A stretch of DNA of 64,000 nucleotides, taken from contig NC_019776.1 in NCBI RefSeq assembly GCF_000317675.1, forward strand, positions 2,294,001 through 2,358,000, read 5' to 3'. Positions 38,151-47,588 of this stretch are shown piece by piece; the first letter of the stretch is position 1; each line of letters opens with the position of its first letter. This stretch comes from Cyanobacterium aponinum PCC 10605 (GTDB lineage: Bacteria; Cyanobacteriota; Cyanobacteriia; Cyanobacteriales; Cyanobacteriaceae). A program made the translations under genes and the position numbers. The notes under the pieces were generated by a model. The model saw only the letters and a program-made list of their open reading frames with translations, was not told where the DNA came from and made no database searches.

Positions 38151-38582
38151 ATGGTTAACACAAATAAAAAAACCACTCCTAAACAAATTTTTCGTAGGGT
38201 TTTAGTAATTTTATCTGGGCTTTCTTTTTTCTCTTTTTCAATTTTTGGCGTTGTAAAAATGTTGAAAAGTCCTAGTAATGCCAATCAACCTCAACAACAA
38301 GAAACTGATTCGGCTCAAGCAATTTTAGAAAAAGAGGCTCAGGGTTATAAATTGGTTTTGCAAAGAGAACCTGATAACATTTTTGCCTTAGAAAAGCTAG
38401 TTCAAATTTATCTATCTGGTGGAGATTTAGCTTCTGCCCTACCCCTAATGGAAAAATTAGTAAGTCTTCAACCAGAAAATCAAAGTTATCAAGAAGCCCT
38501 AAGTTTTATTAAACAAGGTTTAGCACAGCAAAATAATCCATCTACAAACACCCCAAATCCTCCTTCTCAATCTCCTGAATGA
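38151..38582 (+). CDS. Membrane-anchored TPR protein
   Basis: 143 residues. One N-terminal transmembrane helix (ILSGLSFFSFSIFGVVKML, about 20-38), then a helical region with two TPR-like units (EKEAQGYKLVLQREPDNIFALEKLVQIYL and SALPLMEKLVSLQPENQSY) and a Pro/Asn/Ser tail. Small cyanobacterial TPR proteins of this kind are common and mostly uncharacterised. It sits 65 bases upstream of the aminotransferase gene on the same strand, possibly one transcript. Confidence 0.75.
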   Translation: MVNTNKKTTPKQIFRRVLVILSGLSFFSFSIFGVVKMLKSPSNANQPQQQETDSAQAILEKEAQGYKLVLQREPDNIFALEKLVQIYLSGGDLASALPLMEKLVSLQPENQSYQEALSFIKQGLAQQNNPSTNTPNPPSQSPE

Positions 38583-38647
38583 TGATGTTTTTTCCGATGA
38601 AAAAATAGTGTAAACTCTTAGATTAATCATCCTCTTAGTAGTCATTC

Positions 38648-39802
38648 ATGAAAATTCCCATTCTTGATTTAAAGCCTCAATACCAATCCTTAAAGGGGGA
38701 AATCGATAGTGCGATCGCCTCTGTATTAGAATCAACTCAATTTGTTCTAGGTTCAGAAGTAACAGCCCTAGAAACAGAAATAGCCGATTATTTAGGTGTG
38801 AAACACGCTATTGGGGTAAATTCTGGAACAGATGCCTTAGTTATTGCCTTGAGAGCTTTAAATATAGGAGCGGGAGACGAAGTTATTACCACTTCATTTT
38901 CTTTTTATGCTACGGCTGAATCTATCAGTATTGTCGGGGCGACACCCATTTTTGCTGATATTTCTACCACCACTTTCAACATCGATGCCAGCTCAATTTT
39001 AGAAAAAATTACCCCAAAAACCAAAGCAATTATACCTGTACACCTTTATGGACAACCTGCCGCTATGGGGAAAATTCAGGAAATCGCCAAACAACATAAC
39101 TTAAAGGTTATCGAAGATTGTGCTCAAGCATTTGGTGCAATATACTATGGTGATTGTCCAGATTGTCAGGAAAACTGTCAAAAACCCTTAAGAGATTCCT
39201 TAGTTGGTAAATACGTGGGTAATTTAGGGGATTTCGGTGCTTATTCTTTCTATCCCACCAAAAACCTAGGGGCATACGGAGACGCAGGAATGATTGTCAC
39301 GAATGATGATGAACTTGCTGAGTTAGCGAAAATGTTGCGAGTTCACGGCTCAAAAAAGAATTATCACAATGAATTGTTAGGTTATAATTCACGCCTTGAT
39401 AGTTTACAAGCCTGTATTTTAAGAGTAAAATTAAAGTATATAAATCAGTGGAATCAAACAAGACAAAAAGTTGCAGAAATTTATAATCACCTATTAGCAA
39501 ATAACGAAAATATCATTACTCCTAATATTAGTAAAGGTCATGTTTTTCATCAATATACCATCAGAGTAATAAATGGAAAAAGAGATCAACTGAAAGAATA
39601 TTTAGCTCAACAAGGCATAGGCTCAATGATTTACTATCCCATTCCTCAAGATCAATTACCTGTTTATAAAGATAAATACTACCCAAATCCTATTTCAATG
39701 AAGTTAGCGCAAGAAGTTTTAAGTTTACCAATTTACCCAGAATTGACTCAGGAAAATATAGAATTTGTTGCTCAAACTATTAATGATTTTTTCTATAATT
39801 AA
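38648..39802 (+). CDS. DegT/DnrJ/EryC1/StrS family PLP-dependent aminotransferase
   Basis: 384 residues. Sugar aminotransferase fold: [16 protein letters not shown] (PLP phosphate binding), [11 protein letters not shown], and [15 protein letters not shown] with the Schiff-base Lys. [25 protein letters not shown] is the family hallmark. It aminates a nucleotide-linked keto-sugar for cell-surface polysaccharide. A Cys-rich insertion, [11 protein letters not shown], near residues 170-180 is also present in some family members. No other sugar-nucleotide genes are adjacent. Confidence 0.9.
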   Translation: MKIPILDLKPQYQSLKGEIDSAIASVLESTQFVLGSEVTALETEIADYLGVKHAIGVNSGTDALVIALRALNIGAGDEVITTSFSFYATAESISIVGATPIFADISTTTFNIDASSILEKITPKTKAIIPVHLYGQPAAMGKIQEIAKQHNLKVIEDCAQAFGAIYYGDCPDCQENCQKPLRDSLVGKYVGNLGDFGAYSFYPTKNLGAYGDAGMIVTNDDELAELAKMLRVHGSKKNYHNELLGYNSRLDSLQACILRVKLKYINQWNQTRQKVAEIYNHLLANNENIITPNISKGHVFHQYTIRVINGKRDQLKEYLAQQGIGSMIYYPIPQDQLPVYKDKYYPNPISMKLAQEVLSLPIYPELTQENIEFVAQTINDFFYN

Positions 39803-39826
39803 TTCCTTAATTTTAAAAAACTTAAA

Positions 39827-39992
39827 GCTCTTCAGAGTGTGGTTATAATAAATTAAGAGAAACAGGACTTCCATAACCTTTATTGAATAGTGTTTATAGC
39901 AAAATAAAAACTAAAAGTTTATAGGTTATTATTTAATAATCTCCTATTGCCTACCCTAACTAATAATTTACATACTCAAACTGATAGAGCCA
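39827..39992. mobile_element. MITE-A copy 2 (166 bp, 8-bp target duplication)
   Basis: Opposite orientation to the 7742 copy. Begins GCTCTTCAGAGTGTGGTTAT and ends CATACTCAAACTGATAGAGCC(A). Flanked by perfect 8-bp repeats AACTTAAA at 39819-39826 and 39993-40000. The interior shares GAATAGTGTTTATAGCAAAA and AGTTTATAGGTTATTATTTA with the 7742 copy. Boundaries are certain to about one base. Confidence 0.82.
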
Positions 39993-40033
39993 AACTTAAA
40001 TCCTAATTCTTAACTTTTTTTCTTTATGACATC

Positions 40034-40933
40034 ATGACATCTTTTGAAACAAGAATCACGGAAGATGGTTCAAAAACTTTTTACTCGTCAGAGTTTGGAG
40101 AAACATTCCATACTAAATATGGAGCAAAAACAGAAGCAGAAATAACTTATATAAAAGGTTGTCAGATACCAGAAAAAATTAAGTATCAAAATCATTTACG
40201 CATTCTCGATATTTGTTTTGGTTTAGGTTATAATACGGCGGCGGCTATAGACTATATTCTGAAAGAGAATCCTCAGTGCTTTATAGAAATCATTGGTTTA
40301 GAATTAGATGAAAATGTTCCCATTCAAGCCTTAAATAATAATCTGCTAAATGATTGGCAACCAACAATTGTCGATATTTTACAAGAATTAATTATTAACA
40401 AACAAGTAATTTCACCTAACTTTAAATTAAGTTTATTAATTGGAGATGCAAGAGATGCGATCGCATCTTTAGTAGAACAAAATTGGCAGGGAGATGCTAT
40501 TTTTCTTGACCCCTTTTCCCCCCCTAAATGCCCTCAATTATGGACTGTAGAATTTTTATCTTTAGTGGCAAAATGTCTTAATCAAGAAGGTATTTTAGCG
40601 ACTTATTCTTGCTCTGCCGCAGTACGCACAGCCTTACAATTAGCAGGATTAAAATTAGGTGCAAACTTTTGTATCGGGAGGCGATCGCCCGGAACTTTAG
40701 CTAGTTACAATGAAAGAATACTGCCCCCTCTATCATTAATGGAATTAGAACATTTACAAACGAGAGCATCAATTCCCTTCCGAGATTTATCCTTAAGGGA
40801 TACAGCAGAAATTATCAAAAAAAGAAGAGAAAAAGAGCAACTATTAAGTAATTTAGAATCAACAAGTAAGTGGAAAAAAAGATGGTTTAATCCGAAAAAA
40901 TTGCGTAAATTAACTGATGACAATCCATCATAA
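40034..40933 (+). CDS. mnmD: MnmD-type tRNA U34 methyltransferase
   Basis: 299 residues. Matches the methyltransferase half of MnmC (MnmD), which methylates 5-aminomethyl-2-thiouridine to mnm5s2U34 in tRNA. Features: ETRITEDGSKTFYSSEFGETFHTKYGA at the N-terminus, SAM motif ILDICFGLGYNTAAAI, GDARDAI, IFLDPFSPPKCPQLW and LATYSCSAAVRTALQLAGL. There is no FAD oxidoreductase domain, as usual for stand-alone MnmD. The basic C-terminal tail (KWKKRWFNPKKLRKL) is an extension. Single gene. Confidence 0.85.
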   Translation: MTSFETRITEDGSKTFYSSEFGETFHTKYGAKTEAEITYIKGCQIPEKIKYQNHLRILDICFGLGYNTAAAIDYILKENPQCFIEIIGLELDENVPIQALNNNLLNDWQPTIVDILQELIINKQVISPNFKLSLLIGDARDAIASLVEQNWQGDAIFLDPFSPPKCPQLWTVEFLSLVAKCLNQEGILATYSCSAAVRTALQLAGLKLGANFCIGRRSPGTLASYNERILPPLSLMELEHLQTRASIPFRDLSLRDTAEIIKKRREKEQLLSNLESTSKWKKRWFNPKKLRKLTDDNPS

Positions 40934-41125
40934 ATATCTAACAATAGAAGTATCAATAAAATAGAAAAAATAAAATTTAATATTTCTTCGATTTTTGTGT
41001 AGCATTCCGAAATCATTTGTAAATAAAATTCCTTTCATTGCTCTTTGTGAAAAGGAGTAAATGCAGTGATTCAAATAGGATTGCTATATAAATTAAATAA
41101 AAAATATAGAGGGTTGTGATTAATT

Positions 41126-42160
41126 ATGATTAAATGTAAACAAGTGCAAGAACTCAGCACACAGGAAATAACCCTTCCCACAGTTTCTACACCGAGTAAG
41201 GTTATGGTAGTAGATGATCAACCTTTGAGTTTACTTCACGCCGTTGATTTAGTGCAATATCAAGGTTATAGAGTGGTAGAAGTTAATGATAGTCGTCAAG
41301 CATTAAAAATTGCTTTTGAAGAACAACCCGACGTTATTCTTGCCGATGTAGTAATGCCAGAAATTAACGGTGTGGAATTGACTAAGCATCTAAAACTCGA
41401 ACCTCATACTCAATCAATCCCCGTTTTATTGATGTCTGTTACAGAAGAATCCCAACTGCGTCATCAAGCTTTGAAAGCAGGAGCAGAAGATGTAGTATTA
41501 AAACCACTCGATCATACTGTTTTGTACCCAAAACTCAAAAATCTCGCTCAACAAAAACGCCTCAATGAAGTTCTAAATCAAACTCAAAAAGTTTTGCTCA
41601 ATCTCGCCACTTTAATAAAAGCAAAATCTGGTTATGACTATCAATCATCATTTCAGTTAGCAAATTTAGTTAGAGGTTTTGCTGAGTATTTAGAATTACC
41701 TCATAGCGATATAGAAGATTTAGTATTCGCCGCTTATATTCATGATATAGGAACAGTGAGTATTCCCGATTATATTTTCCACAAACATGGAGCATTAACA
41801 TCAGAAGAAAAAGAAATAATTCATCAACACTGTGTTATCGGAGAACAAATTTGCCAACCTTTACACAATCGTCCTAATTTGTTAAAAATAATTCGTCATC
41901 ATCACGAAAAATATGATGGTAGTGGTTATCCAGATGGTTTAACTATGGAACAAATTCCTTATCTTGCACAAATTTTTCAATTAGTTGATATATACTATGC
42001 TCTAACCAAAAATCGTCAATCCAAAACCACTTACACTCCTTCATCTGCCCTAGACATTCTTGAAGAAGAAGTGATCAAAGGGTGGCGTAATCCTAAATTA
42101 TGGGAACAATTTCAGCAATTTATTTTTCTTCAGCTATCCTCTTTTTGCTTATCAGTTTAG
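41126..42160 (+). CDS. Response regulator with HD-GYP domain
   Basis: 344 residues. REC domain at about 25-145 with acidic DD at 30-31, phospho-acceptor D74 in ILADVVMPEING and the KPLD lysine. A coiled linker leads to an HD-GYP domain (about 165-335) with YIHDIGTVSIPDYIF, the HHHEKYDGSGYPDGL hallmark and QLVDIYYALT. HD-GYP domains hydrolyse cyclic di-GMP. The late DxxDAL element reads DIYYAL, losing the second Asp, so full activity is uncertain. No cognate kinase is adjacent. Confidence 0.87.
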   Translation: MIKCKQVQELSTQEITLPTVSTPSKVMVVDDQPLSLLHAVDLVQYQGYRVVEVNDSRQALKIAFEEQPDVILADVVMPEINGVELTKHLKLEPHTQSIPVLLMSVTEESQLRHQALKAGAEDVVLKPLDHTVLYPKLKNLAQQKRLNEVLNQTQKVLLNLATLIKAKSGYDYQSSFQLANLVRGFAEYLELPHSDIEDLVFAAYIHDIGTVSIPDYIFHKHGALTSEEKEIIHQHCVIGEQICQPLHNRPNLLKIIRHHHEKYDGSGYPDGLTMEQIPYLAQIFQLVDIYYALTKNRQSKTTYTPSSALDILEEEVIKGWRNPKLWEQFQQFIFLQLSSFCLSV

Positions 42161-42173
42161 AGAAATAATAAGT

Positions 42174-42276
42174 AACCTGAATTTTGGACAAGCTGAAAGC
42201 ACTATTTTTTCGTAGTCGGAAAACCTTATAGCTTCTTAGAAATAACAATAAAATTGCCTTAACCCGAACTGACGTT
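42174..42276. mobile_element. MITE-B copy 3 (103 bp)
   Basis: Starts AACCTGAATTTTGGACAAGC and ends CCCGAACTGACGTT, with inverted ends. Flanks AAGT and AACT agree at three of four positions. The interior CGTAGTCGGAAAACCTTATA GCTTCTTAGAAATAAC is shared with 29641. Confidence 0.6.
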
Positions 42277-42350
42277 AACTAACTTCAGATCGGCTGATGG
42301 GCAAAAGTGCTTCGAGAAATAACCTTTACACTGTTGAAAATGTCATATCT

Positions 42351-43358
42351 TTAACTAACTTCAGAAATTAAACTCTCTCCAACCTCTAACCTTGTCCCAT
42401 TAATAAAACTCCATGCTGACTGTAACTTTTTCCCCGCTAACTGTACTTCTAAAATCAGTAATAAACCGTTTCCCGTTTGCACCACAAAACCAAAATTTTT
42501 AATAGTTTTTACGATCTCCCCAACATTGCCTGAAATTTCATTGATGCCTTGTAGATAATTAGGGAGTTTTTGAAATTGAGGGGGTAATTCTAAGTTTTCA
42601 ATTTCTCCCAAAGGCAAACTTTGAGTTATCTTCAGATTTTGTCCCCGAAATATTGTTACGCAATTAGGATAAAATCCACGAATTTGATTATGAATTTCTA
42701 AGGCAGATTTAGACCAGTCAATGGTATAGTCTTCTTTACTTATTAATCTAGCATAGGTTGCTTTTGTATCATTTTGAGGAATAGGGGTAAGTTGTCCTAA
42801 ACTAATTTTCTCCAAAGTTTCTAACAATAAATCAGCACCTTGATTTGCTAGTTGAACAGATAGATCATTAAAATTGGTAAATAAATTAATGGGAGTATAA
42901 GATTTTAGTAGCATATCTCCTGTGTCCATACCCTCATTCATTAACATAGTGGTAATACCAGTTTCCTTCTTCCCATCAAAGAGACTCCATTGAATAGGGG
43001 CGGCTCCTCTATATTCAGGCAAAATAGAACCATGAACATTGACACAACCAAATTTTGGTATTGCTAATATTTCCGAGGAAAGAATTTGTCCATAAGCGAC
43101 AACTACAAAAACATCTGCTTGGCTATCTTTGAGTCGCTGTAAAGTTTCTTGATCTTTTTTTATTCTTGACGGTTGCCATATTGGTAAACCATTTTTTAAC
43201 GCTACCTGTTTCACTGGGGAAGGAATCATTTGACTTCCTCTACCTCTTTTTTTATCTGGTTGGGTTACAACGGCGATTATTTCGTGATTGTCTGTAATAA
43301 TTAATTTTTCTAAAGTAGTAACTGCAAATTCAGGTGTCCCAAAAAAAACAATACGCAT
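42351..43358 (-). CDS. fmt: Methionyl-tRNA formyltransferase
   Basis: 335 residues. Formylates initiator Met-tRNA with 10-formyl-tetrahydrofolate. The formyltransferase domain starts MRIVFFGTPEFAVTTLEKL, contains the Asn/His catalytic region VNVHGSILPEYRGAAPIQW and the Asp element MNEGMDTGDML. The C-terminal OB-fold domain covers about 215-335. It lies 24 bases downstream of the cupin gene on the same strand, so the two are probably co-transcribed. Confidence 0.94.
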   Translation of the reverse strand: MRIVFFGTPEFAVTTLEKLIITDNHEIIAVVTQPDKKRGRGSQMIPSPVKQVALKNGLPIWQPSRIKKDQETLQRLKDSQADVFVVVAYGQILSSEILAIPKFGCVNVHGSILPEYRGAAPIQWSLFDGKKETGITTMLMNEGMDTGDMLLKSYTPINLFTNFNDLSVQLANQGADLLLETLEKISLGQLTPIPQNDTKATYARLISKEDYTIDWSKSALEIHNQIRGFYPNCVTIFRGQNLKITQSLPLGEIENLELPPQFQKLPNYLQGINEISGNVGEIVKTIKNFGFVVQTGNGLLLILEVQLAGKKLQSAWSFINGTRLEVGESLISEVS

Positions 43359-43382
43359 TCTTTCTTATATATAAATATTTGA

Positions 43383-43754
43383 TCATTCTTCGTCAGGAAA
43401 ACGAATTATATCATCATCCCCTAAATATTCCCCATTTTGAATTTCAATCATTACCAGAGGCACAACCCCCGGATTTTCTACTCTATGACGAGTATTCATA
43501 GGAACATAAGTTGACTGTTTAGGCAATAAAAGTTGCTCTTTTCCATTAAAGGTTACTTTTGCTGTTCCCGCAACTACGACCCAATGTTCGCTACGATGAT
43601 AGTGAAGTTGAGTACTGATATGATGTCCCGGCTTAACGGTAATCTTGTTAATACGGTAATTTTTACCTTGTTCTAAAACGGCAACCATACCCCAAGGGGG
43701 AGTTCTAATATTTGCTGATGATGCAGATTCGGGAAAATTAGAATTAATACTCAT
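43383..43754 (-). CDS. Cupin, mannose-6-phosphate isomerase type II-like
   Basis: 123 residues. A single cupin barrel with metal-binding motifs QLHYHRSEHWVVVAGTAKV and YVPMNTRHRVENPGVVPLVMIEIQNGEYLGEDD-like end (here GDDDIIRFPDEE). This is the C-terminal isomerase domain of the bifunctional mannose-1-phosphate guanylyltransferase/isomerase family, present as a stand-alone protein. It would interconvert fructose- and mannose-6-phosphate. First gene of a unit with fmt. Confidence 0.83.
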   Translation of the reverse strand: MSINSNFPESASSANIRTPPWGMVAVLEQGKNYRINKITVKPGHHISTQLHYHRSEHWVVVAGTAKVTFNGKEQLLLPKQSTYVPMNTRHRVENPGVVPLVMIEIQNGEYLGDDDIIRFPDEE

Positions 43755-44086
43755 GATTCATCTAACTTGATTGAATGTGATTTGTCTTCAAATCAAAAAG
43801 AAAAAGCCCCCGAGAGTCTTGCCATGTTTCGACCTCAAGGACTTTTACTTATTTCACTCCTCACCTAAATCTAATTATATACCAACTATTAGTTAGTTGT
43901 GTAAAAAAAATAACATTTGGGTACTTTATTTTAGAAATTTAACAATATTTTAATTATTTCGTATTCGTTGCAATAAGTTTTTAGAAGATGAAGATAAAGA
44001 GGTAAACAAAAAAATAAGAGCAGAATAATAACTTTCCACCCTCATTATTAATTTAGGTTATAATCAAATCTACCTATGGTATAAAT
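43755..44086. other. Intergenic region between apcC and the cupin gene
   Basis: No gene. It contains the hairpin at 43801-43842 and an AT-rich portion (43870-44086), and lies downstream of apcC on the transcribed strand. Confidence 0.55.
43801..43870 (-). ncRNA. Hairpin with T-run: small RNA or apc operon terminator
   Basis: On the minus strand GTCCTTGAG-GTC and GAC-T-CTCGGGGGC (43842-43806) pair over 12 positions with one bulged base, around the loop GAAACATGGCAA. CTTTTTCTTTTT follows. The upstream AGGTGAGGAGTG (43868 region) is purine-rich. The unusually long GC-rich stem, the exposed GAAACA loop and the distance of 245 bases from the apcC stop suggest a small RNA. It resembles the Yfr2-type GAAACA loop, from memory. 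A plain terminator for apcABC is the alternative. Confidence 0.5.
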
Positions 44087-44290
44087 CTATTTTAAGCCAG
44101 TATTAGTACCGGGGCGACCAGTTGCTAACTCAACTTTAACAATAGAACCACCCATTTTTTGGATTCTTTGTTGCTCTTTGAACCAATTTTCGTAGGGAAC
44201 TAATTTGGTAAAGTAAGTATTTTGTAATTCTCTTTGAGTTCTAATTCTGGTTTGACTTGGGACACAAGCCGTTACTTTAAACATTCTCAT
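44087..44290 (-). CDS. apcC: Phycobilisome small core linker LC7.8
   Basis: 67 residues, the standard length of ApcC, which caps allophycocyanin trimers in the phycobilisome core. MRMFKVTACVPSQTRIRTQR is the family N-terminus, followed by YFTKLVPYENWFKEQQRIQ and the basic tail RPGTNTGLK. AAGGAG lies 11 bases before the ATG, a strong Shine-Dalgarno site. Third gene of apcABC, 266 bases after apcB; that gap may hold a processing or attenuation site, but no clear hairpin was found. Confidence 0.96.
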   Translation of the reverse strand: MRMFKVTACVPSQTRIRTQRELQNTYFTKLVPYENWFKEQQRIQKMGGSIVKVELATGRPGTNTGLK

Positions 44291-44556
44291 GGGGCAAAGC
44301 TCCTTAAATAGTTATTAAAAACCCGAAACTATAATCTTAAAAAAAATTTGATTCCAGCCTTATTTCTGGATTAGTAATTTTAAAACTAAAATCTTATTTA
44401 TATCATTTGATGGTCAGGAGTCAAGAGTCAATGCTAAATCAACTAAGCCAAAATTATCAAAATTAGGTTTCAATTAAACTAGCACTCACTCTGGACATTC
44501 CTAACCTCAATAGTTAAGCCTTAAGCAGTTAATGGTGACTGAAGTTTCTAGTCAAA

Positions 44557-45042
44557 TTAGCTTAAGCCAGAGCAGATGTAGTCGAAGTAAACACCCATTT
44601 CTTTGCCAGCGTCAGCACCGACTAAACTAGCGGTAACTTCTTTCATTGCTTGGATAGCTTGAATGGTGGAGCTAATGGGTACACCTAAAGAGTTGTAGGT
44701 TTCTTTTAAACCATTTAATACACGCTCATCGAGAATAGAAGCATCACCAGCTAACATTGCATAGGTAGCATAACGGAGATAGTAGTCTAAGTCACGAATA
44801 CAAGCGGCGTAACGACGGGTGGTGTACATATTTCCACCGGGGCGAGTTACATCGGAGTATAATAAAGATTTAGCTACAGCTTCTTTAACGATGGTAGCAG
44901 CGTTAGCACTAATTACACTAGCTGCACGAACACGGAGTTGTCCCGTTTGGAAGTAGGTTTTGAGTTTGCCTAAAGAACCAGCGTCGAGGTATTTACCTTG
45001 TACGTCAGAAGAGTTGATTACGGCAGTAATTGCGTCTTGCAT
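44557..45042 (-). CDS. apcB: Allophycocyanin beta subunit
   Basis: 161 residues, standard length. [20 protein letters not shown] start, chromophore-binding Cys in [25 protein letters not shown], and the end DYICSGLS. It binds one phycocyanobilin and pairs with ApcA in the phycobilisome core. AAGGAA lies before the ATG. It begins 96 bases after the apcA stop. Confidence 0.97.
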   Translation of the reverse strand: MQDAITAVINSSDVQGKYLDAGSLGKLKTYFQTGQLRVRAASVISANAATIVKEAVAKSLLYSDVTRPGGNMYTTRRYAACIRDLDYYLRYATYAMLAGDASILDERVLNGLKETYNSLGVPISSTIQAIQAMKEVTASLVGADAGKEMGVYFDYICSGLS

Positions 45043-45138
45043 TGTTATTTCCTTTTTTACTTAAATGAACTTTTGCTTACTGTTTTAGCAGAGTAATATT
45101 ATTGGTTAAATAGGAGAGAACGAAATAAAATCTCAATC

Positions 45139-45624
45139 CTATTGCATAGCACCGATAACGTAGTCGAAGTAAGTACCAGCTTCTGCTGCGTCTTCTGCGG
45201 ACATTAAAGCGGTGGCTACTTCTTTCATTTCACGTACACTTTGAGCTACTGCACCAACGTCAGTACCTAAAGATTTGTACATTTCTTTTACACCAACTAA
45301 ACCGATTTCTTCAATGGGGGTAACATCACCAGCTACTACACCATAGGAGATTAAACGTAAGTAGTAGTCCATATCACGTAAACAGGTAGCAGTCATTTCT
45401 TCACCGTAAGCGTTTCCGCCGGGAGAAACAACATCAGGACGTTTTTGGAAGAGGCGATCGCCAGCTTCTTTAACGATACGTTCACGAGCACCAGTTAAGG
45501 TTTCAGCGATGCGTAAACGAGCTTCACCGGAGGTAACGAATGCTTTGATTCTGTCTAATTCACCGGGGCTTAAGTAACGTGCTTCTGCGTCAGCATTCAC
45601 GATGGATTTCGTGACAATACTCAT
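45139..45624 (-). CDS. apcA: Allophycocyanin alpha subunit
   Basis: 161 residues. [27 protein letters not shown] start, chromophore Cys in [21 protein letters not shown], and end DYVIGAMQ. First gene of apcABC; apcE is not upstream here, as in Synechocystis-type arrangements. GGAGGA lies 8 bases before the ATG. Codon use is strongly biased, as expected for a very highly expressed gene. A long leader with a hairpin precedes it. Confidence 0.97.
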   Translation of the reverse strand: MSIVTKSIVNADAEARYLSPGELDRIKAFVTSGEARLRIAETLTGARERIVKEAGDRLFQKRPDVVSPGGNAYGEEMTATCLRDMDYYLRLISYGVVAGDVTPIEEIGLVGVKEMYKSLGTDVGAVAQSVREMKEVATALMSAEDAAEAGTYFDYVIGAMQ

Positions 45625-45998
45625 TTATGGATTCCTCCAAATAATTTGTTAAATACTATTTATTAATTAAACCAGAAATTCCGTTAAGCTGGTCTGGAGA
45701 TTTGAAAAACCCTATTCAATTTCTTGCTGAGTTTTTTCTTTTAATCAGTATAACCTTTTGAGGTTACTTTTACTGATTATTTTTTGTCAGAGGCTTAACA
45801 TCTCTTCGGTGATTATTTTGCGATATGATGCTACCTTTCGCCTCATTTTCTTAATACTTTTTAACAATTTTCCTTTAATATATTTTGGTGAAGATAGGAA
45901 AAATAGCGAAAGAGATTAGGACAAAGGACAAAGGGCAAGGTCAAAGGAAATATATTTTAATGGGGAAACACAAGGAGTAAGGGTTAATATTTTTATTT
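45625..45998. other. Upstream region of apcA
   Basis: Probable apcA promoter and leader (45625-45900), with the hairpin at 45743-45779, followed by low-complexity GGACAAAGGGCAAGG-type repeats up to the MITE-B copy at 45999. No gene seen. Confidence 0.55.
45743..45779 (-). promoter_or_regulatory. Stem-loop in the apcA leader region
   Basis: AATCAGTA ... TACTGATT encloses TAACCT/AGGTTA, a two-part stem of 14 bp, 119-155 bases before the apcA ATG. On the + strand it is followed by ATTTTTTG, on the apcA strand by AAAAGAAAAAAC. On the apc transcript it could be a leader structure; as a terminator it would act on transcription coming from the other side. Confidence 0.4.
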
Positions 45999-46155
45999 AA
46001 CCTCAGTTCGGTTTTAGAATATCGGATAAGATTAGGTTTCAGGTGTCAGGTTTCAGGTTGCAGGTGTTAGGGAGAAGTTTATTTTTATTGAACACTTTTG
46101 CCTCTTGCCCTCTTCATCATCACTCATAGATGAAAATTTAGCCTGAACTTAGGTT
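45999..46155. mobile_element. MITE-B copy 4 (157 bp)
   Basis: Starts AACCTCAGTTCGGTTTTAGA and ends CCTGAACTTAGGTT. Contains CAGGTNN heptamers at 46036-46072 and the right-end block CATAGATGAAAATTTA shared with 55775. Flanks ATTT and ATAT agree at three of four positions. Confidence 0.65.
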
Positions 46156-46193
46156 ATATTGGACTCAGGAGACTTTGGCTATTTTGCAATGAA

Positions 46194-47417
46194 TTACACT
46201 TCATCTGGCAATATGTTTAGGACTTCTTTAGGAGACAATTTATTTTTAAACCAAATAAGTTTATGGGGTAAATCTTTAAAATTGACTCCTGCTTTAGCTA
46301 GGTTTAAACGCTCGGATACTGCGAGGATTAAGTTGTTAGTTTCTGCTCGACGTACTTGATAAAACTTTTTTTGTAGATATTCAGGGCGCCAATAACCCAC
46401 TATTTCTAGTAAGAAATCTCTCCCATCAGGATGCACAAGACGAAAATCAGGAATCATGACACTACCGGGCAGGGGAATTAAATCGACTTCTCTTTCCAAA
46501 CGCCATGGGGTTTTTAGTTTTTCCCATCCTTTAGCAAAGGATTCTTCTAATAGACTGTCATAGGTTTTGTTGTTGGCATAGTGAGTTACTAAACCGCAGT
46601 TATCGTCTAAATAAAAATGACCTATTTTTTCTCGTTTACTGTAAAAGTCTTTTATTTTCAATTTGGCTTCTAGTTTCCATTTGCTTACATGGAGTAAGGC
46701 TGGTATCATTTTTGCTAGGGCTAAACCGTAACGATTACTGACTTTAAATAAGCTGGTAGGCCCATCAATAGTAATGGTAAATCCTGTGTCTGCATCTCCT
46801 TCGATATATGCCATTAATTGAAATAATTTTAGATAACGAAACAAAAGTTTATATTCTCCGGGGTCATTACGGTGGGCATGAATGAGAATATGACTAGCAC
46901 GGTAAAAAATTCCTTGTACTTGGGAGAGGTTATAGCGATGTATTAAAGTTTCTGGGGAGGGAGCATCAAATTCAGTTAAAATTCTGTTTTCTAGTAAGTC
47001 AGCATAAAGTCCTTTTTCTATCTCTTGGGGTAAAACTTCTCTATGTAGTTCTGCGGTTAAAGAAGATGCGATCGCATCTAGGGTTTTACTGCGATTTTGC
47101 GGAATAGATGGTAATTTTGCCGCCGCTTCAAATACTTTTTTTCGTAATATCTGAGGTTCAAGGGGACTGACTATGTTAAATTGAGAAAAATTACTTTTGA
47201 GTAAATGAGCTAACCCTCTCTTCACTCGATAGTCTGGGCTATCCCCCTCTAATTCTTGGAGTTTTGCGTCTAATTCCCCCTGAGTTTTGCCAAGATAGCT
47301 TTCAAAACAATCTATTTGTTCCCACGCTAAATCAATAAAACGAGGCTGTAAAGGTAATTTTTTAGGAACAATAGTTTCTCCGCTATAACGGTAAATTAAT
47401 AAATCACTTTTTAACAT
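46194..47417 (-). CDS. DUF790 family nuclease (Bax1-like)
   Basis: 407 residues. DUF790 is the family of archaeal Bax1, a nuclease partner of the XPB helicase. N-terminus MLKSDLLIYRYSGETIVPKKL and LAHLLKS. A central helical/NUDIX-like part follows. C-terminal PD-(D/E)xK core: VMIPDFRLVHPDGRDFLLEIVGYWRPEYLQKK, with Asp and Glu positioned as catalytic residues. It likely acts in DNA repair or unwinding-coupled cleavage. No DEAD/XPB helicase gene lies next to it in this window, unlike the usual pairing. Confidence 0.82.
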   Translation of the reverse strand: MLKSDLLIYRYSGETIVPKKLPLQPRFIDLAWEQIDCFESYLGKTQGELDAKLQELEGDSPDYRVKRGLAHLLKSNFSQFNIVSPLEPQILRKKVFEAAAKLPSIPQNRSKTLDAIASSLTAELHREVLPQEIEKGLYADLLENRILTEFDAPSPETLIHRYNLSQVQGIFYRASHILIHAHRNDPGEYKLLFRYLKLFQLMAYIEGDADTGFTITIDGPTSLFKVSNRYGLALAKMIPALLHVSKWKLEAKLKIKDFYSKREKIGHFYLDDNCGLVTHYANNKTYDSLLEESFAKGWEKLKTPWRLEREVDLIPLPGSVMIPDFRLVHPDGRDFLLEIVGYWRPEYLQKKFYQVRRAETNNLILAVSERLNLAKAGVNFKDLPHKLIWFKNKLSPKEVLNILPDEV

Positions 47418-47588
47418 TATCTCAGTTTATAGGGGTTTGAATTTGACGAGTATCTTTAGCTAACCAAAAAATAGAAAATTGGTTTACTAAATTTCGTTTT
47501 GACAGATAATGAGAAATCTGTAAAATTTTGTAAATTTAGTTAAGATAACAACTAGAATAGTAGAATAAGTATAAGAAAAAATACCACC

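Noticed and set aside
43845-43870. Yfr1 motif (ACTCCTCAC) on the + strand
   Set aside because: Only a partial match to the known ACUCCUCACAC, and no second stem follows.
44476-44510. CIRCE heat-shock element in the apcB-apcC gap
   Set aside because: Only TAGCACTC is present; the inverted arm is missing.
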